Shown here: piece after piece, positions 5,929 to 8,017 of the stretch | Position numbering within the stretch: the first letter of the stretch is position 1 | Layout: every line of letters begins with the position of its first letter | Source: Pseudomonadota bacterium | GTDB lineage: Bacteria; Pseudomonadota; Gammaproteobacteria; Xanthomonadales; Xanthomonadaceae | Length of the DNA: 8,017 bases | Direction: 5' to 3' | NCBI GenBank assembly: GCA_023461075.1 | Contig: JAEWNY010000075.1 | Coordinates: 1-8,017 of the forward strand | Translations under genes and position numbers: made by a program | Notes under the pieces: generated by a model | What the model was told of the DNA's origin: nothing | What the model saw: the letters and a program-made list of their open reading frames with translations, nothing else | Database searches by the model: none

Positions 5929-6641
5929 CCGCCGTCGATGGCGATTTCCGCGCCGCTGATGAAGGCGCTGTCGTCGGACGCGAGGAACACCGCGAGATTG
6001 GCGATTTCCTCGGCCGTGCCGAAGCGCTTGAGTGGCGTGTCCTCCTTGCCCTGGGCGTTGGCCTCATCGTCATTGGCATCCAACATGTCAGTGTCGATGA
6101 AACCGGGATGGATCGAATTGACCCGGATGCCCTGCTCGCCGAACTCCTTGGCGGCGGTCTTGGTCATCCCGCGCACCGCCCACTTGGTCCCGACATAAGC
6201 GCAGGCACCCGGAAAGCCTTCCATCCCCGCGACCGACGAGATGTTGATGATCGATCCGCCCTTGCCCATCACCGGCGCGGCGTGCTTCATTCCAAGGAAT
6301 GTGCCGAGCTGGTTGATGCGGACCTGGCGCTCGAAGTCCTCGACGCTGGTATCTGCAATGCTGCCCGGCTCGTAGATGCCGGCGTTGTTCACCAGCACAT
6401 CCAGGCCGCCGAGCTTGTCCATGGCCTGCTTGATCGCGGCAAGCCAGTCCTTGTCCTCGGCGACGTCATGCTTGAGGAAAAAAGCATTTTCGCCGAGTTC
6501 CTTCGCCAGCGCGGTGCCATCCTTTTCCTCGACGTCGGTGATCAAGACCTTGGCGCCCGCCTTGATGAAAGCGCGTGCTTCTGCAGCCCCCTGACCGCGT
6601 GCACCGCCGGTGATCATTGCGTTCTTGCCTTGCAAGCGCAT
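5916..6641 (-). CDS. Short-chain dehydrogenase/reductase (SDR), NAD-type
   Basis: This is a classical SDR oxidoreductase of 241 residues, probably acting on an alcohol or ketone; the substrate cannot be read from sequence. It shows the dinucleotide-binding TGGARGQG (11-18) and Asp36 at the end of the second strand, which favours NAD(H) over NADP(H). Also visible are Asp59-Val60, NNAG (85-88), structural Asn110, catalytic Ser136 in ISSVAG, Tyr149-x-x-x-Lys153, and PG at 179-180. The C-terminal SGAEIAIDGGYSA is typical of 3-alpha/20-beta-hydroxysteroid dehydrogenase-like and glucose dehydrogenase-like SDRs. The start at 6641 is decided by AAGGAG (6652-6647) five bases upstream; a longer open frame to 6980 has no family content. 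The gene end overlaps rnt tail to tail. Confidence 0.93.
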   Translation of the reverse strand: MRLQGKNAMITGGARGQGAAEARAFIKAGAKVLITDVEEKDGTALAKELGENAFFLKHDVAEDKDWLAAIKQAMDKLGGLDVLVNNAGIYEPGSIADTSVEDFERQVRINQLGTFLGMKHAAPVMGKGGSIINISSVAGMEGFPGACAYVGTKWAVRGMTKTAAKEFGEQGIRVNSIHPGFIDTDMLDANDDEANAQGKEDTPLKRFGTAEEIANLAVFLASDDSAFISGAEIAIDGGYSA

Positions 6642-6722
6642 GTTTTCTCCTTTGCGTGTACGCCACGGATCGTGGCCATCCCAGTCTCGCAACCGGCGCG
6701 TCCACGCAGGGTCAATCGCTGA

Positions 6723-6750
6723 ACCGATGCGTAACCCTACCGGCATCGGC
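6723..6750. repeat. Inverted repeat in the SDR upstream region
   Basis: Perfect 7-base arms CCGATGC (6724-6730) and GCATCGG (6743-6749) are separated by 12 bases. The repeat lies about 85-110 bases upstream of the SDR start codon and could be an operator for a dimeric regulator. It could also be chance in GC-rich DNA. No T run follows on either side, so it does not look like a terminator. Confidence 0.35.
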
Positions 6751-6804
6751 ACATGGCATTGGCCGGCACGATCGACTCGCGTCCCAGCCATCAAGGTCTC
6801 GCCT

Positions 6805-6830
6805 CCCGGGTATCGCCAAATGCACCCGGG
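6805..6830. repeat. Inverted repeat downstream of the CBU_0592 gene
   Basis: Perfect arms CCCGGGT (6805-6811) and ACCCGGG (6824-6830) are separated by 12 bases. On the minus strand it starts about 35 bases after the stop of the small membrane protein gene. It could form a stem that ends that transcript, but it lacks the T run of an intrinsic terminator. The rest of the 6642-6865 intergenic region shows no gene; it should hold the SDR promoter, which I could not place with confidence. Confidence 0.4.
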
Positions 6831-6865
6831 CGCCGCATTTCCAGTGCGTACGGCGGCAGCTGCGG

Positions 6866-7132
6866 TCACAGTGTTGGAGTCGACCGACGCTTCGCCCTGA
6901 ACGCGCGCGCGATCCCGTAGAGGCTGACCGCGACCCATGCGGCTTCGAGCAGGAACACCGAGATGTTGAAGCTGCCCCATAGCGAGACCAGTACCCCGGC
7001 GGCCCCGAACAGGTTGAGCAGCTGATAGGCCAGCCCGGTGCCGTGCAGGCGCCCGGCCTGCAACAGGAAGAAGGCCCCGAGCACCATCAGTGTGCCCAGC
7101 ATCCCGATCCAGTCATACCATTCCAGGCTCAT
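6866..7132 (-). CDS. CBU_0592-family small membrane protein
   Basis: This is an 88-residue integral membrane protein of unknown function. Three hydrophobic segments are seen at about 6-26, 33-52 and 57-76, followed by a basic tail (RAFRAKRRS). The pattern matches the CBU_0592 family: Gln25 after the first helix, YQLLNLFGAAG (36-46), Ser50, and Glu63 with Trp66 and Tyr72-Gly73 in the third helix. The ATG overlaps the TGA of the upstream peptidase gene (ATGA), and GGAG lies shortly before it, so the two are translated from one message. The family name rests on remembered motif layout. No function should be assumed from the pairing with the peptidase. Confidence 0.82.
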   Translation of the reverse strand: MSLEWYDWIGMLGTLMVLGAFFLLQAGRLHGTGLAYQLLNLFGAAGVLVSLWGSFNISVFLLEAAWVAVSLYGIARAFRAKRRSTPTL

Positions 7133-8017
7133 GGCCTGCTCCGCTTCGACGTGTGGGTTTCGGGTGGAACGATGCCGTGGCGGCGCAGGATCGCGCGCAC
7201 CTGCTCCAGTGGCAGCGCCTCGACGGTAACGCCATTGCCGTTCTCGCTCATCGCCATCGTCAGCGCGTTGTAGACCGACTCCTCTACCGCATCCACGCTG
7301 GCCTGGAATAGCGCGCTCATCCGGTCATTGGGCAGTTCGGAGGTCTCCAGGCGCTGGCCGCCGAACGCACGCCGCACCGATTCGGCGGTGGAGAACGCGA
7401 TGACGTAATCGCCACTGCCGTTGGATGCCGAACTCCCGGTACGCCCCAGCCCCATCATCGCCCGCGATGCCAGCCGGCGCAGGTTGCGATCCGACAACGG
7501 CGCGTCGGTCGCGATCACCACGATCACCGAGCCATCGCCGCGCTCGGCATCGACCGCGTCCTTGAACGCATGGCGACCGAGTTCGACGCCGATCGGCGCG
7601 CCGCCCATCTGCAGGACACCGCCATAGTTGGCCTGCACCAGCACGCCGATGGTCCAGCCGCCGAGTGACTCGGGAAGATGCCGCGACGAGGTCCCGATGC
7701 CGCCTTTCCAACCGAAGGCAACCGTACCGGTGCCGGCACCCACGCTGCCTTCGGAGACCGGGCCGTCCGCCGCACCCTCCAGCGCCTGCACCACATGCGC
7801 CGCCGTCACCGGTCGCAGGCGGATGTCGTTGAGCCCGCCGTCGTTGGTCTCGCCGACCACCGGGTTGATCGACCGGACTTCCTGCATGCCCGGCTGGCGC
7901 AGCATCCACTCCGCCAGCGCATCGGCCGCCTTCCACACGCACAGCGTGCACGTGAGCACGATCGGCGTTTCCAGCTCGCCCAGTTCGTTGACCTGGGTCG
8001 AACCGATCAACTTCCCG
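7129..8017 (-). CDS. P1 (DmpA/S58) family self-cleaving peptidase, 5' end outside window
   Basis: This is an N-terminal-nucleophile hydrolase related to Ochrobactrum D-aminopeptidase DmpA and beta-peptidyl aminopeptidases. Such enzymes cleave themselves into two chains and release N-terminal residues from peptides. About 295 residues are visible; the frame is still open at 8017, and the TTG at 8010 is internal, so the N-terminal part (gene start) is missing. Family signatures are GKLIGSTQVNELGELETPIVLT near the edge, GTGTVAFGWKGGIGTSSR in the middle, and GDGSVIVVIATDAPL. In the last of these the scissile Gly-Ser pair is encoded at 7533-7528, and the Ser becomes the catalytic nucleophile of the second chain. 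The C-terminal NALTMAMSENGNG and LRRHGIVPP are also typical. Substrate and cellular location cannot be told without the N terminus. It overlaps the small membrane protein gene by four bases. Confidence 0.92.
   Translation of the reverse strand, partial: GKLIGSTQVNELGELETPIVLTCTLCVWKAADALAEWMLRQPGMQEVRSINPVVGETNDGGLNDIRLRPVTAAHVVQALEGAADGPVSEGSVGAGTGTVAFGWKGGIGTSSRHLPESLGGWTIGVLVQANYGGVLQMGGAPIGVELGRHAFKDAVDAERGDGSVIVVIATDAPLSDRNLRRLASRAMMGLGRTGSSASNGSGDYVIAFSTAESVRRAFGGQRLETSELPNDRMSALFQASVDAVEESVYNALTMAMSENGNGVTVEALPLEQVRAILRRHGIVPPETHTSKRSRP

Noticed and set aside
6687..6715. TTGACC (6715-6710, minus strand) as an SDR promoter -35 box
   Set aside because: The hexamer is good, but 17 bases downstream the -10 position reads TTGCGA, which is a poor match; not strong enough to list.
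6642..6980. N-terminal extension of the SDR frame up to 6980
   Set aside because: The AAGGAG five bases before the ATG at 6641 and the standard SDR N terminus fix the start; the upstream part overlaps the membrane protein gene and has no family content.

Overview
The window is high-GC, densely coded DNA with short intergenic gaps and overlapping genes. The protein families and arrangement look like a gammaproteobacterium of the Xanthomonadaceae/Lysobacteraceae type (Lysobacter, Luteimonas or Thermomonas-like). This placement is an inference from gene style, not from a marker gene.

Layout. (1) Positions 1-3001, plus strand: the 3' part of a phosphate-uptake operon, pstC (5' end outside the window), pstA, pstB and phoU. 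The genes are tightly packed, with overlaps of 1 and 8 nt and a gap of 10 nt, and end in a strong intrinsic terminator (3020-3044). (2) Positions 3135-5238, plus strand: a three-gene cassette matching the HvfABC family. It comprises a secreted cysteine-repeat precursor (HvfA type) that also carries two canonical EF-hand loops, a DUF692/MNIO multinuclear-iron enzyme (HvfB) and a DUF2063 partner protein (HvfC). In characterised relatives HvfB/HvfC convert cysteines of EGKCG motifs into copper-binding groups, giving a RiPP metallophore. A terminator-like hairpin lies between the precursor gene and the enzyme genes. (3) Positions 5248-5928, plus strand: ribonuclease T. (4) Minus strand: an NAD-type short-chain dehydrogenase (5916-6641), whose end overlaps the end of rnt, then a 224-nt intergenic region with two short inverted repeats. 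Beyond it lie a small CBU_0592-family membrane protein (6866-7132) and, upstream of that and overlapping it by ATGA, a P1/DmpA-family self-cleaving peptidase that runs off the window end.

How the genes work together. PstC/PstA/PstB form the inner-membrane ABC importer for phosphate, and PhoU is its regulatory partner. HvfB and HvfC should act in the cytoplasm on the HvfA precursor before Sec export to the periplasm, where the product would bind copper. The remaining genes are housekeeping (RNA 3'-end trimming) or of unassigned substrate (SDR, P1 peptidase, small membrane protein). The most interesting element is the RiPP metallophore cassette with its EF-hand-containing precursor and internally duplicated core.
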